64,000 bases of DNA from Mogibacterium diversum (lineage in GTDB: Bacteria > Bacillota > Clostridia > Peptostreptococcales > Anaerovoracaceae), in contig NZ_CP027228.1 of the NCBI RefSeq assembly GCF_002998925.1, positions 620,001-684,000 on the forward strand, in the 5' to 3' direction. Of the stretch, positions 17,267-26,236 are shown piece after piece; the stretch's first letter is position 1; each line of letters begins with the position of its first letter. The notes beneath the pieces were generated by a model, which was not told where the DNA came from, ran no database searches, and saw only the letters and a list, made by a program, of their open reading frames with translations. The position numbers were made by a program, and so were the translations under genes.

Positions 17267-19384
17267 TTACTTTTTCTCTGGTTTTACATAACTACAATTT
17301 TCGTTAGAGCATTTAATTTTAGCTTTTTTCCCTTTGCCTTCAAGAAGCATTGATCCGCATTTAGGACACAGTTCTCCAGTTGGCTTATCCCAAAATGAAA
17401 CTTCACAATTTGGATAACCACTACACCCGTAGAATATTTTGCCACCGCGTCTGGTCCTCTTTTCAATAATTGGTTTGCCACATTTTGGACAATTTACCCC
17501 AATTTCCTTTAAAATTGGTTTTGTGTTTTTGCATTCAGGATATCCGGTGCAGGCTAAGAATTTACCAAATCGGCTTTCTTTAATCGCCATAGGTTTCCCA
17601 CATAATTCACAAACTTCATCACTTAGAACTACTTCCTGTTCAATCTTCTCTACTTCATTTTGAGCAACTTCTAACTCTTTGCTAAATGGTCCATAAAAAT
17701 CCTCTATTACATGCTTCCAAGCTTCTTTTTTTAGTTCGACTTGGTCTAGTTGATTCTCTAATTCACCCGTAAATTCGACATCTACGATATCTCCGAAATA
17801 CTCTGAAAGAATACCCGTAACATCAAAGCCCAGTTGTGTTGGTACTAGATTTTTCTTTTCTCTAGTAACATAGCGTCTGCCCGTAAGCGTTGTTATAATG
17901 GCTGAATATGTACTAGGTCTTCCTATATTCTTTTCTTCCATCTCTTTAACAAGACCAGCCTCCGTATATCTAGCAGGTGGTTGTGTAAATTTCTGTTCTT
18001 TAATAAGCTCTATACAATTAAGTTCATCACCTTTTTTGAGTTCTGGTACATACGAATCCTTATCGCTTGCAATTGGATATACCCTTCTCCAGCCATCAAA
18101 AACTAATCTTGATCCAGATGTTCTAAATTCATATCCATTATTATCTATGGTTACGGTTACTGTATCAAACTCTGCAGCTGACATCTGTGATGCAACAAAT
18201 CGATTCCAAACAAGTGTATATAGCTTAAATTGATCTGAAGTCAATGAGTCACGAATTGCCTCCGGTTCAAGGTTTATATCTGTTGGCCTAATTGCTTCAT
18301 GTGCATCCTGTATGTCTTTATTCTTGTTTGAAAATGAGTTATTGGAACAGTATTCCTTACCAAATTTATTAGCTATAAATTCCGATGCAGCTTCTTTTGC
18401 AGCAGATGATATTCTAACGGAATCAGTACGTAAATAAGTAATTAAACCTCTCGTTCCAATTCCTTTTACGTCAATCCCTTCGTAAAGCTGCTGGGCAATT
18501 TGCATAGTCTTCTTAGTCTGGAAATTCAACTTTATAGAAGCATCCTGCTGTAGACTACTAGTAGTAAATGGCGCATAAGGTTTTGGCTTTCTCTTACCTG
18601 TCTTTACACTCTCTACTACAAATCTTCCTGCACTTAGCTGCTTCTCAATAGCATCAGCTTCTTCAGCTTTAGTAATGCGAATATCTTCTCCATTGTATTT
18701 ACTGAGCGATGCATTGAAATTATCTCCATAATCAGCCGTTATAGTCCAATACTCTTCAGGTACAAAAGATTTTATTTCATTCTCTCTATCGCAAATCATC
18801 TTGAGAGCTGCTGACTGCACTCTACCAGCAGAGAGACCACGCCTTACCTTCTGCCATAGAAGCGGACTAATCTGATATCCAACTAATCTATCTAACACTC
18901 TCCTGGCTTGCTGAGCATCTACTAATCCCATATCAATTGACCTAGGATGCTTAATAGCTTCTTTTACGGCTTCTTTATTTATTTCATTAAAAACTATCCT
19001 GCATTCACTTTTTGGATCGATATCAAGCAAATATGCTAAATGCCATGATATAGCCTCTCCCTCACGGTCTGGGTCAGTTGCTAAAAGAACACGTGACGCA
19101 GACGCTGCCGCTTTCTTAAGTTCCTTAATCTTGTCACCCTTGCCTCTTATATTTATGTATCCAGGTTCAAATTGATTTTCTATATCTATCCCTAGTCTGC
19201 TCTTAGGTAAATCTCTTACATGTCCTACCGAAGCGAGCACATTATAAGAAGGACCTAAGTATTTTCCAATAACTTTAGCTTTTGAAGGCGACTCAACAAT
19301 TAATAGTGTGCGCTTCCTAGCAATTTTCTTGGATTTCGTTGTTTTTTTATTCTTGGTTGACGTTTTAGTTTTTGTACTAGGCAT
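17267..19384 (-). CDS. topA: DNA topoisomerase I (type IA)
   Basis: A protein of about 705 residues that relaxes negative supercoils. A lysine-rich N-terminal tail (about 1-28) precedes the Toprim domain (VESPSKAKVIGKYLG; DPDREGEAISWH). The catalytic tyrosine is in ITYLRTDSVRIS near 318. The C-terminal region has three four-cysteine zinc modules (CELCG...C, CPKCG...C, CPKCG...C). I chose ATG 19384, about eight bases after AAGGGG; the frame could also begin at a TTG one codon earlier. Usual neighbours dprA upstream and hslV downstream. Confidence 0.97.
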   Translation of the reverse strand: MPSTKTKTSTKNKKTTKSKKIARKRTLLIVESPSKAKVIGKYLGPSYNVLASVGHVRDLPKSRLGIDIENQFEPGYINIRGKGDKIKELKKAAASASRVLLATDPDREGEAISWHLAYLLDIDPKSECRIVFNEINKEAVKEAIKHPRSIDMGLVDAQQARRVLDRLVGYQISPLLWQKVRRGLSAGRVQSAALKMICDRENEIKSFVPEEYWTITADYGDNFNASLSKYNGEDIRITKAEEADAIEKQLSAGRFVVESVKTGKRKPKPYAPFTTSSLQQDASIKLNFQTKKTMQIAQQLYEGIDVKGIGTRGLITYLRTDSVRISSAAKEAASEFIANKFGKEYCSNNSFSNKNKDIQDAHEAIRPTDINLEPEAIRDSLTSDQFKLYTLVWNRFVASQMSAAEFDTVTVTIDNNGYEFRTSGSRLVFDGWRRVYPIASDKDSYVPELKKGDELNCIELIKEQKFTQPPARYTEAGLVKEMEEKNIGRPSTYSAIITTLTGRRYVTREKKNLVPTQLGFDVTGILSEYFGDIVDVEFTGELENQLDQVELKKEAWKHVIEDFYGPFSKELEVAQNEVEKIEQEVVLSDEVCELCGKPMAIKESRFGKFLACTGYPECKNTKPILKEIGVNCPKCGKPIIEKRTRRGGKIFYGCSGYPNCEVSFWDKPTGELCPKCGSMLLEGKGKKAKIKCSNENCSYVKPEKK

Positions 19385-19459
19385 CAATTAACCCCTTAAC
19401 AATTAATTTATAAATATAACTTCTCTATAATATTAGAGTTCATCATAAACCTTGGGATT

Positions 19460-20332
19460 TTATTTTGCAAGAAATACTTTGCCACCGTAGGTTGTAATGA
19501 CCCCCTTAATCTCGAGCACTGTAAGTATAGCACTGACTTTTCCAGCGTTTTTGTTGAGATTGTGTGCAATGCTATCAATAGTACAACATGTGGATTTCTG
19601 AATCTCCTTATAAATCTCTAGTTCATCATTTCCTAGATCCATCTCAATATCTTGAGGAGTATATTCTACTCCCTTGATTTCCGATGTTACATCACTGATA
19701 CTAATCAACGGAATTGCACCATCTTTAATTAATTTATTTGTTCCAACACTAAACTGACTATTTATGTTCCCAGGCACAGAGTAGATGCTTTTTCCTTGTT
19801 CATTTGCAAAGTCAGCAGTTATTAGTGAGCCGCTGTTAAGACCAGCTTCCACAACTACTACAGCTTCAGATATTGCGCTTATAATCCTGTTCCTCTGAGG
19901 GAATGTATACTTAGCGCCTGGTGTACCAGGCTCATATTCAGATATAATTAATCCGCTAGAAGCTATTTTATTATATAGCCATGCATTTCTCACTGGATGA
20001 ATTATATCGATTCCAGTACCGAGTACAGCTATGGCTTTCCCTCCCAGACTCACTGTTCCTTCATGCGCAAAACTATCAATTCCATATGCAAGACCTGAAA
20101 CCACGGGAATATCAGCTTTAGCAAGTTCTTTACCTATCATTTGGGCTACAATTTTTCCATAAAGTGTATATTTCCTCGAACCAATTACTGCTACTGATTT
20201 GAGACCAAGAAGATTTAAGTCTCCTATACAATATAGACGTTCAGGTGGATTATTTATTATTCTTAGATTTTCTGGATAATAAGGTGAATTAAAATCAATT
20301 TCTTTAATTTCATTACTATATTTGTTATTCAT
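19460..20332 (-). CDS. dprA: DNA-processing protein DprA (Smf)
   Basis: A 290-residue protein that binds incoming single-stranded DNA and loads RecA during natural transformation. The Rossmann-like core shows GSRKYTLYGK near 51-60, VVSGLAYGIDSFAHEG near 97-112, AVLGTGID and FPQRNRIISAIS. A C-terminal winged-helix (about 235-290) completes it. Three bases separate it from comM, which also belongs to the competence-linked set. Whether this organism is transformable cannot be told from the window. Confidence 0.96.
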   Translation of the reverse strand: MNNKYSNEIKEIDFNSPYYPENLRIINNPPERLYCIGDLNLLGLKSVAVIGSRKYTLYGKIVAQMIGKELAKADIPVVSGLAYGIDSFAHEGTVSLGGKAIAVLGTGIDIIHPVRNAWLYNKIASSGLIISEYEPGTPGAKYTFPQRNRIISAISEAVVVVEAGLNSGSLITADFANEQGKSIYSVPGNINSQFSVGTNKLIKDGAIPLISISDVTSEIKGVEYTPQDIEMDLGNDELEIYKEIQKSTCCTIDSIAHNLNKNAGKVSAILTVLEIKGVITTYGGKVFLAK

Positions 20333-20334
20333 AT

Positions 20335-21867
20335 TTAATCTTTTCCTATATCATATTCACTACATCTATATCCTAGTGCTTCTGCTAAATGTTCAATACT
20401 AACTTTCCTCTCTTGCTCTATATCTGCAATGGTTCTCGCTACCTTAAGTGTGCGTATATAACTCCTCGGAGATAGTTTAAGCCTATCATATGCATTTTCT
20501 AAAAATTTATTTTCAAGATTACCAAGTAGACAAGCATCTCTAATTTTCTTATCACTAATATTTCCACATTTCTCGTCTCTACCTTCTAGTTTAGAGAACC
20601 TTACAGCATCACTTACCATCGAACTCATGGTTTCACTATCTAGCACCTTGTCTTTCCCAATTTTCTCAAATTTAAGGTCTTCATACCTTACCTCTTGCAT
20701 GGTAAGTTGCAAATCTATCCTATCTAAAATTGGACCACTCATTCGTCTTCTGTACCTAGCAATCTCTTGTGCAGTACAAGTGCATTCATTTGATTCACTT
20801 CCAAAAAATCCACATGGGCAAGGGTTTGCCGCCATAATCACAAGTGCTCTACATGGAAATTCATATGTAATTCCTTGTCTAGATATTACGATTTTATGAT
20901 CTTCTAACGGCTGCCGAAGTGCTTCTATTTGACCTGAATCAAACTCACAAAATTCATCGAGAAACAGCACTCCATTATGAGCTAAAGAAAGTTCTCCAGG
21001 CATCGGATATACCCCACCACCGAGAAGAGCTGCTCTAGATATAGTGTGATGCGGGGCTCTAAAAGGTCTATTTATCAAGTTATTACTGCCCTTATTAAGA
21101 TGCCCTGCCACGGAGTGTATTATTGTAGTTTCTAGCAGTTCACTATTTGTAATCGGTGTTAATATTGTAGGCATCCGCTTTGCAAGCATAGTTTTACCAC
21201 ACCCGGGAGGTCCAATCATAAGTAGTGGATGCTTACCAGCAGCGGCGACAACAAGTGCTCTTTTTGCATATTCTTGCCCTTTTATGTCTGAATAATCACA
21301 TTCTTCTATTCTCTCACTAGAGTAATTTGCAATTGGAAAAGTGTCTCCCTCACTAAGTTCGTTATTAATAGCAACTATTGCTTCTTCAAGTTTCTTAACC
21401 CCTATAACAGAAATGCCTTCTACCATCGATGCTTCCTTAACATTTCTTACAGGAAGAATAACCTTTTTTATGCCTGCTTCACGAAAGGCTATTATCAAAG
21501 GTAAAACCCCATCTATTGGCATAATCCTCCCCGATAGAGATAGCTCTCCAATGACCGCATATGCTTTCGCTTTCCTACTATTTACTACTAGAGTACTCGA
21601 GAGTACACCGATTGCAATCGGGAGATCTAGATGACTTCCATTTTTATTAAGACTTGCTGGTGATAAATTGACAGTTATATGGCCATGAGGAAAATCATAA
21701 CCTGAATGTATTATTGCTGAGCGAATCCTTTCCCTCGATTCTATAACTGATTTTGAAGCTAAACCAACAATATTGAAATTAGGAAGACCATTGCCTATAC
21801 ATGTCTCAATGTTTACCTTCTGACCTTCGATTCCTTTAATAACTCCACTTGTAATCGTTGATAGCAT
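20335..21867 (-). CDS. comM: YifB/ComM family Mg-chelatase-like AAA+ ATPase
   Basis: A protein of about 510 residues. In ComM of transforming bacteria this family acts as a hexameric helicase that extends recombination branches. An N-terminal ChlI-type fold (SPASLNKNGSHLDLPIAIG) is followed by an AAA+ core with Walker A GPPGCGKTMLAKR near 214 and Walker B VLFLDEFCEF. A C-terminal YifB domain ends SIEHLAEALGYR. The start is ATG 21867, preceded by AGAGGTG. The longer frame begins at a TTG six codons earlier that overlaps yraN and has no good binding site. Confidence 0.95.
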   Translation of the reverse strand: MLSTITSGVIKGIEGQKVNIETCIGNGLPNFNIVGLASKSVIESRERIRSAIIHSGYDFPHGHITVNLSPASLNKNGSHLDLPIAIGVLSSTLVVNSRKAKAYAVIGELSLSGRIMPIDGVLPLIIAFREAGIKKVILPVRNVKEASMVEGISVIGVKKLEEAIVAINNELSEGDTFPIANYSSERIEECDYSDIKGQEYAKRALVVAAAGKHPLLMIGPPGCGKTMLAKRMPTILTPITNSELLETTIIHSVAGHLNKGSNNLINRPFRAPHHTISRAALLGGGVYPMPGELSLAHNGVLFLDEFCEFDSGQIEALRQPLEDHKIVISRQGITYEFPCRALVIMAANPCPCGFFGSESNECTCTAQEIARYRRRMSGPILDRIDLQLTMQEVRYEDLKFEKIGKDKVLDSETMSSMVSDAVRFSKLEGRDEKCGNISDKKIRDACLLGNLENKFLENAYDRLKLSPRSYIRTLKVARTIADIEQERKVSIEHLAEALGYRCSEYDIGKD

Positions 21868-21875
21868 ATTCACCT

Positions 21876-22217
21876 CTAAAAACAATTCTTACTAACTTTG
21901 CATTCAATTTCGACTACGTCAAATCGAGCATTATAATCGCTAAAATCTGCGTGTTTACGCAAGAAATGACCGGCTACGTTTTTGATGTGACGGATTTTAT
22001 TGGTTGATATTGCCTCTGCTGGATAACCATATTTATCGCTCGTCCTCGTTTTAACTTCAATAAAGCTAAGTACATTTTCCCTCGTATCCATAGCGATAAT
22101 ATCTATCTCTCCTAATTTACATGTATAGTTTCTTGCAATCACCTCATATCCTTGCTGTTCAAGTATATCTGCGGCCATCTTTTCGCCTAGACTACCTATT
22201 ATCTTGTTGTACTTCAT
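21876..22217 (-). CDS. yraN: YraN family (UPF0102) nuclease-like protein
   Basis: A 113-residue protein with the restriction-endonuclease-like core of UPF0102: GEKMAADILEQQGYEV, then LGEIDIIA and FIEVKTRTS, which carry the E, D and EVK residues of a PD-(D/E)XK site. Activity is not demonstrated for the family. It leads the comM-dprA-topA-hslVU block, as in many Firmicutes. RBS GGAGG lies upstream of ATG 22217. Confidence 0.93.
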   Translation of the reverse strand: MKYNKIIGSLGEKMAADILEQQGYEVIARNYTCKLGEIDIIAMDTRENVLSFIEVKTRTSDKYGYPAEAISTNKIRHIKNVAGHFLRKHADFSDYNARFDVVEIECKVSKNCF

Positions 22218-22310
22218 ACATCCTCCGTTTCAATAATTAATAGATGCAATTTCTAATTGTTATGGAAACTCTTTTTATCACGAAATAGATAAGCATTCAT
22301 TATGATTGCA

Positions 22311-22366
22311 AAAAAAATGCATACAGGACTGCAAATAGTGAATTTACAGTTCGTATGCATTGCTTT
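22311..22366 (-). terminator. Bidirectional terminator between HAD phosphatase gene and yraN
   Basis: A long hairpin: outer stem AATGCATAC/GTATGCATT (22316-22324 with 22353-22361), then GGACTG/CAGTTC and AAAT/ATTT inside. A T run follows on the minus strand (22311-22317 complement) and a T run also on the plus strand (22363-22369). The 166-base gap otherwise holds nothing clear. Confidence 0.85.
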
Positions 22367-22383
22367 TTTATTTTGATTTGATT

Positions 22384-23217
22384 TTACACTTCTTCGCCAA
22401 AGCAGAACTTTAATATGGCTTTACCGACGCCTCCGTTTACATTTGTATCCGTTATGTAATCGGCATTCTCCTTAACGATATCCCATGCATTTTCCATAGC
22501 AACTCCAATTTCCGCTAACTGCAACATCGGAATATCATTCGCAGCATCACCACAGCACATAAGCTCAGATCTGTCTATCGAGAGTATTTTCATAAGTTCA
22601 GACAACGCTTTGCTTTTGCTAGAGCCGAGTCCACCGATTTCAATATTATTTGGCACAGATGACGTTACATTAGCATCATCATATTTGCTTACTATCTTTC
22701 GAATATCCTCAAGCTTATTCATATCTTCAAAAAAGATATTTATATTCTCAATCTCTGTGCAGTTATCAAGCATAAATCCAAATATATCGTCTAGTGGATT
22801 TCTCGTCCTAAGAACATACTCGCGCCTTCTGTGAATGCTTCCATTAACATCAATATCATGATAGAGAGCTGAATCTATATATGCTCTTCCATCGTGAAAA
22901 GCCTCGAGATATAGATTGCGTTCTCTTGCAAGATCCACTACTCTCCCGATTACATCTGGATCTATAAAACTGGAATACACATCATGTCCCTGCTTTAAAT
23001 CGCGAACATGAGCCCCATTTGAAGAAATTATATATCTTAGCCCTGATATATTCATAATATCTTCTGGAACTGCTGAAATGACGCGCCCTGTCGTCACAAC
23101 AACATTGATACCCGCATCAATTGCGCGCTCAATAGCAATCTTGTTGATTGGGGGTAGTTTACCGTTAATTCCAAGAGTTGTTCCATCTAAATCTAATCCA
23201 ATAATCTTAATACTCAT
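22384..23217 (-). CDS. Cof-type HAD-family phosphatase
   Basis: A 277-residue HAD-superfamily hydrolase of the Cof/IIB class. The nucleophile motif LDLDGTTLG is near 6-14, motif II VTTGR near 41-45, a IIB cap domain occupies about 85-190, and the last motif CGDAANDIPML is near 226-236. Such enzymes remove phosphate from sugar phosphates, nucleotides or cofactors; the substrate cannot be read from sequence. It is a single gene with its own terminator, divergent from the potassium operon. Confidence 0.92.
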   Translation of the reverse strand: MSIKIIGLDLDGTTLGINGKLPPINKIAIERAIDAGINVVVTTGRVISAVPEDIMNISGLRYIISSNGAHVRDLKQGHDVYSSFIDPDVIGRVVDLARERNLYLEAFHDGRAYIDSALYHDIDVNGSIHRRREYVLRTRNPLDDIFGFMLDNCTEIENINIFFEDMNKLEDIRKIVSKYDDANVTSSVPNNIEIGGLGSSKSKALSELMKILSIDRSELMCCGDAANDIPMLQLAEIGVAMENAWDIVKENADYITDTNVNGGVGKAILKFCFGEEV

Positions 23218-23273
23218 TTATACCTCATAATGCACTTTTTTGTTGATTTTTCAATCAAAAAACGATAACTCAA

Positions 23274-23302
23274 TTGCAAATAATGTGTGTTTGAATTATA
23301 AT
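23274..23302 (+). promoter_or_regulatory. Promoter of the trkA-trkH-trkH operon with overlapping palindrome
   Basis: TTGCAA (23274-23279), a 17-base spacer and a perfect TATAAT (23297-23302). The -10 box lies inside a 14-bp palindrome, TGAATTATAATTCA (23292-23305), which could be an operator. Confidence 0.6.
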
Positions 23303-23384
23303 TCACTATTGAGCTATTAATGAAATACATTATATATTGATCACGCTCGTTAATCTATATTTTATTTTATGACAGGATGGCGAA

Positions 23385-24752
23385 ATGAAAATTGCGATAA
23401 TTGGAGCCGGAAAGCTTGGAATCAGAATTACTGAAGCCCTGCTTGATGGAGATTATGATGTTACAGTTGTAGATAACAATGAAAAAAAATTAGATATACT
23501 AGCCCAGCAGTTTGACGTTTTCACTGTTCTTGGTGATGCGAAGACTATCGAAACACTCAATAAGATTGACGTAAAATCTTTCGATTTTCTCATCGCCACA
23601 ACGACATCTGATGATACAAATATCTTAGCTGCTTCGTTTGCAAAGATTCTCGGCTGCAAACGCGTAATTGCAAGAGTTAGAGAGCCGGAACATATGAATC
23701 AGTTGGACTTTCTTAGAGAGCACTATAATATTGATATGCTCATTAATCCTGACCTCCTGATTACTTCTGAAATCTATCGATATCTGGTTGAGAAATACAC
23801 TCTTAGCAATGGTATTTTTACTTCGAGAAGTATCGCACTTATTGAATTTGATGCTGATAAGAAACCTCAGCTTATCGGTAAATCGCTAGTTGAATTTCGA
23901 ACTATTATGCCAGATATGCTAATGGTAGGTATTTCTCGCAAAGGGAAAATGATAATTCCGCATGGAAATTCGGTTATAGAAGCACACGACCTCCTATATC
24001 TTATAGGCGAGAAGGAAAATGTATTTGATTTAGCTAGTCGTGTACACACTAAAATGAAGCATTCTGCAGTACAGAAGGTTATGATTATCGGTGGCGGAAA
24101 AACCGGGTATTACCTTGCTTCTAGGCTATCTGAATACGGCGTGTTCGTAAAGATAATCGAAAAAGATAAAGCTCGTTGTCACTATTTGGCGAATAAGCTT
24201 GAAAATGTAATGGTTCTTAATGGTGATGGATCTAATGTTGGTCTCTTAACTGAAGAGGATATGGATGAAATGGATGCTTTTGTAACGGCGACAGGTTATG
24301 ATGAAGAGAACCTCCTTCTTGCTCTTATGGCCAAGACGCATGGTATAGAAGATGTAATTTCTAAGGTTAGCCATGACAGCTATACAGATTTAATTTCAAA
24401 GCTCGGTATAGATGTAGTTCTTAACCCACTTGATATCAGTTGTTCAACTATTCTTAGGCTCATACGCGGGGCAAAAAAAGTTATATCATCTGTTCTTTTA
24501 CAGGGTCAGGCTGAACTCATGGAGGTTTATGCGCAGGAAGGCATGGGCATGATTAATATTCCTCTTAAAAACATGAAACTGCCTGATTATATAATCATCG
24601 CTGCCATCCACCGCGGAATGGACACAATAATTCCTGATGGAAATACAAAAATCAAACCTGGAGATCGAGTTACAATCGTCTGCATGATCTCCAACATCGG
24701 ATATGTAGAGAAACTATTTAAGCCAAATATAAGACTTAGTATTTTAAAGTAA
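23385..24752 (+). CDS. trkA: Trk potassium uptake system, NAD-binding peripheral subunit TrkA
   Basis: A 455-residue cytosolic gating subunit with two repeats of RCK_N plus RCK_C. The first Rossmann motif is IGAGKLGIRITEAL (5-18) with an acidic VVDNN at the end of strand 2; the second is IGGGKTGYYLASRL near 230. Two TrkA_C domains end near 220 and 450. Proteins of this kind bind nucleotides and open or close the TrkH pore. It is the first gene of a three-gene operon, five bases before trkH. Start ATG 23385 follows AGGATGG. Confidence 0.96.
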   Translation: MKIAIIGAGKLGIRITEALLDGDYDVTVVDNNEKKLDILAQQFDVFTVLGDAKTIETLNKIDVKSFDFLIATTTSDDTNILAASFAKILGCKRVIARVREPEHMNQLDFLREHYNIDMLINPDLLITSEIYRYLVEKYTLSNGIFTSRSIALIEFDADKKPQLIGKSLVEFRTIMPDMLMVGISRKGKMIIPHGNSVIEAHDLLYLIGEKENVFDLASRVHTKMKHSAVQKVMIIGGGKTGYYLASRLSEYGVFVKIIEKDKARCHYLANKLENVMVLNGDGSNVGLLTEEDMDEMDAFVTATGYDEENLLLALMAKTHGIEDVISKVSHDSYTDLISKLGIDVVLNPLDISCSTILRLIRGAKKVISSVLLQGQAELMEVYAQEGMGMINIPLKNMKLPDYIIIAAIHRGMDTIIPDGNTKIKPGDRVTIVCMISNIGYVEKLFKPNIRLSILK

Positions 24753-24757
24753 GTGCC

Positions 24758-26224
24758 ATGTATAAACGAGTTATTAATATAATCGGAAAACTGCAATTTA
24801 TTATCGGAGGTAGCATGATGCTACCTCTATTTGTCGCGGTGATTTACAAAGAATATAACTCAGTAGTTGCTTTTACTATAGCATGCGCAATTTCTTTCGG
24901 GTTAGGCATAATTACAACGAGCATTTTAGGAAGATCTAGCTCTACTGAAGCGCTTCGCTACACAGATAGCTATTTTATCGTTTCATTTGCGTGGATTATG
25001 TCCTCTGTTTTGGCTGCGATACCATTCGTAATACAAGGGTCTATTCCAAATGTTATAGACGCTTTTTTTGAGATGTGTTCTGGCTTTTCAACCACTGGAG
25101 CAACTATTCTTACAGATGTTGAGGCCCTGCCAAAATCAATGTTACTATGGCGCTCAGAGACCCAATGGCTTGGAGGAATGGGAATTGTCGTTTTAATGGT
25201 TGCACTAGTTCCTAACCTAGGAGTAAAGGCGCAAAACGTTGCAAGTGCAGAGACACCCGGTCCCACTGTAACGAAACTGACTTCTAGATTCTCCGATACT
25301 GCTAGAAGTCTTTATATCGCATACGTAATACTTACTGTTATTCTAATAGTTCTGCTGCTTTTGGGCGGTATGAGCATGTTTGATGCTGTTGCCCACTCTT
25401 TCTCAACTATGGCTACTGGTGGTTTTGGTGTTTATAATGATAGTGTAGCTCATTTCCATAGCTATTACATTACATGGGTTATTATAATATTCATGATTAT
25501 AGCAGGTACTAACTTCAATCTTTTTTTTACAATGCTTGGAGGCAAAATTAAAACTGCTCTGGCTGATGAGGAATTGAGACTTTATGCTGGCATTTTGGCA
25601 ATATCTACAACACTTATAACAATATCACTTCTCTTTCAAGGTGGATATAAGAATACATTTAAAGCAGTTACTGATGCGGCATTTCAAGTTGCAACGATGA
25701 TATCCACTACTGGATATGCAACTACTGATTTTAATCTGTGGCCTGCATTTTGTAAGATGGTCTTGATATTAGTTATGTTTACAGGAGCAATGAGTTCATC
25801 AACAGCAGGTGGAATAAAAATCATCCGTGTATTGTCAGTATTTAAGATGTTTAAGCGTGAAGTTAGGGTTAGACTTCATGACAACATTATTGACGATGTT
25901 AAATATAACGGTACGAAAATCTCTGGTGAAGTTATGATGTACATGCTATCATTTGTCATTACATTTTTGATGACGCTAGGTATTGGAACTATGCTAGTTT
26001 CTCTCCGATCAAACGCTGATTTGGTCACTGATTTTACAGCTGTTTTATCTTGTATAAGTAACGTTGGTCCTGGATTAGCCCAAGTTGGTCCGATAGAAAA
26101 CTTCCATTTCTATTCTGACTTTTCAACATTTGTACTTGCGTTAATAATGATAATTGGAAGACTCGAGCTTAGCACATTTCTGATCATGTTCTCTAGGCAT
26201 TACTGGAATAGACATAGAGTTTAA
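24758..26224 (+). CDS. trkH: Trk potassium uptake membrane subunit TrkH (first of two)
   Basis: A 488-residue integral membrane protein of the SKT superfamily with four pore-helix repeats. The filter loops read TTGAT (near 115), TGGF (near 220), TTGY (near 321) and NVGP (near 430). Each keeps the selectivity glycine. About ten hydrophobic segments are visible. It should form the dimeric K+ pore that TrkA gates. It is followed after 12 bases by a second, clearly different TrkH-like gene. Confidence 0.95.
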   Translation: MYKRVINIIGKLQFIIGGSMMLPLFVAVIYKEYNSVVAFTIACAISFGLGIITTSILGRSSSTEALRYTDSYFIVSFAWIMSSVLAAIPFVIQGSIPNVIDAFFEMCSGFSTTGATILTDVEALPKSMLLWRSETQWLGGMGIVVLMVALVPNLGVKAQNVASAETPGPTVTKLTSRFSDTARSLYIAYVILTVILIVLLLLGGMSMFDAVAHSFSTMATGGFGVYNDSVAHFHSYYITWVIIIFMIIAGTNFNLFFTMLGGKIKTALADEELRLYAGILAISTTLITISLLFQGGYKNTFKAVTDAAFQVATMISTTGYATTDFNLWPAFCKMVLILVMFTGAMSSSTAGGIKIIRVLSVFKMFKREVRVRLHDNIIDDVKYNGTKISGEVMMYMLSFVITFLMTLGIGTMLVSLRSNADLVTDFTAVLSCISNVGPGLAQVGPIENFHFYSDFSTFVLALIMIIGRLELSTFLIMFSRHYWNRHRV

Positions 26225-26236
26225 TGAGGATATCAG

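Noticed and set aside
23218..23384. Possible c-di-AMP (ydaO) riboswitch before trkA
   Set aside because: The leader after the promoter is too short and lacks the conserved core; only a palindrome at the -10 is visible.
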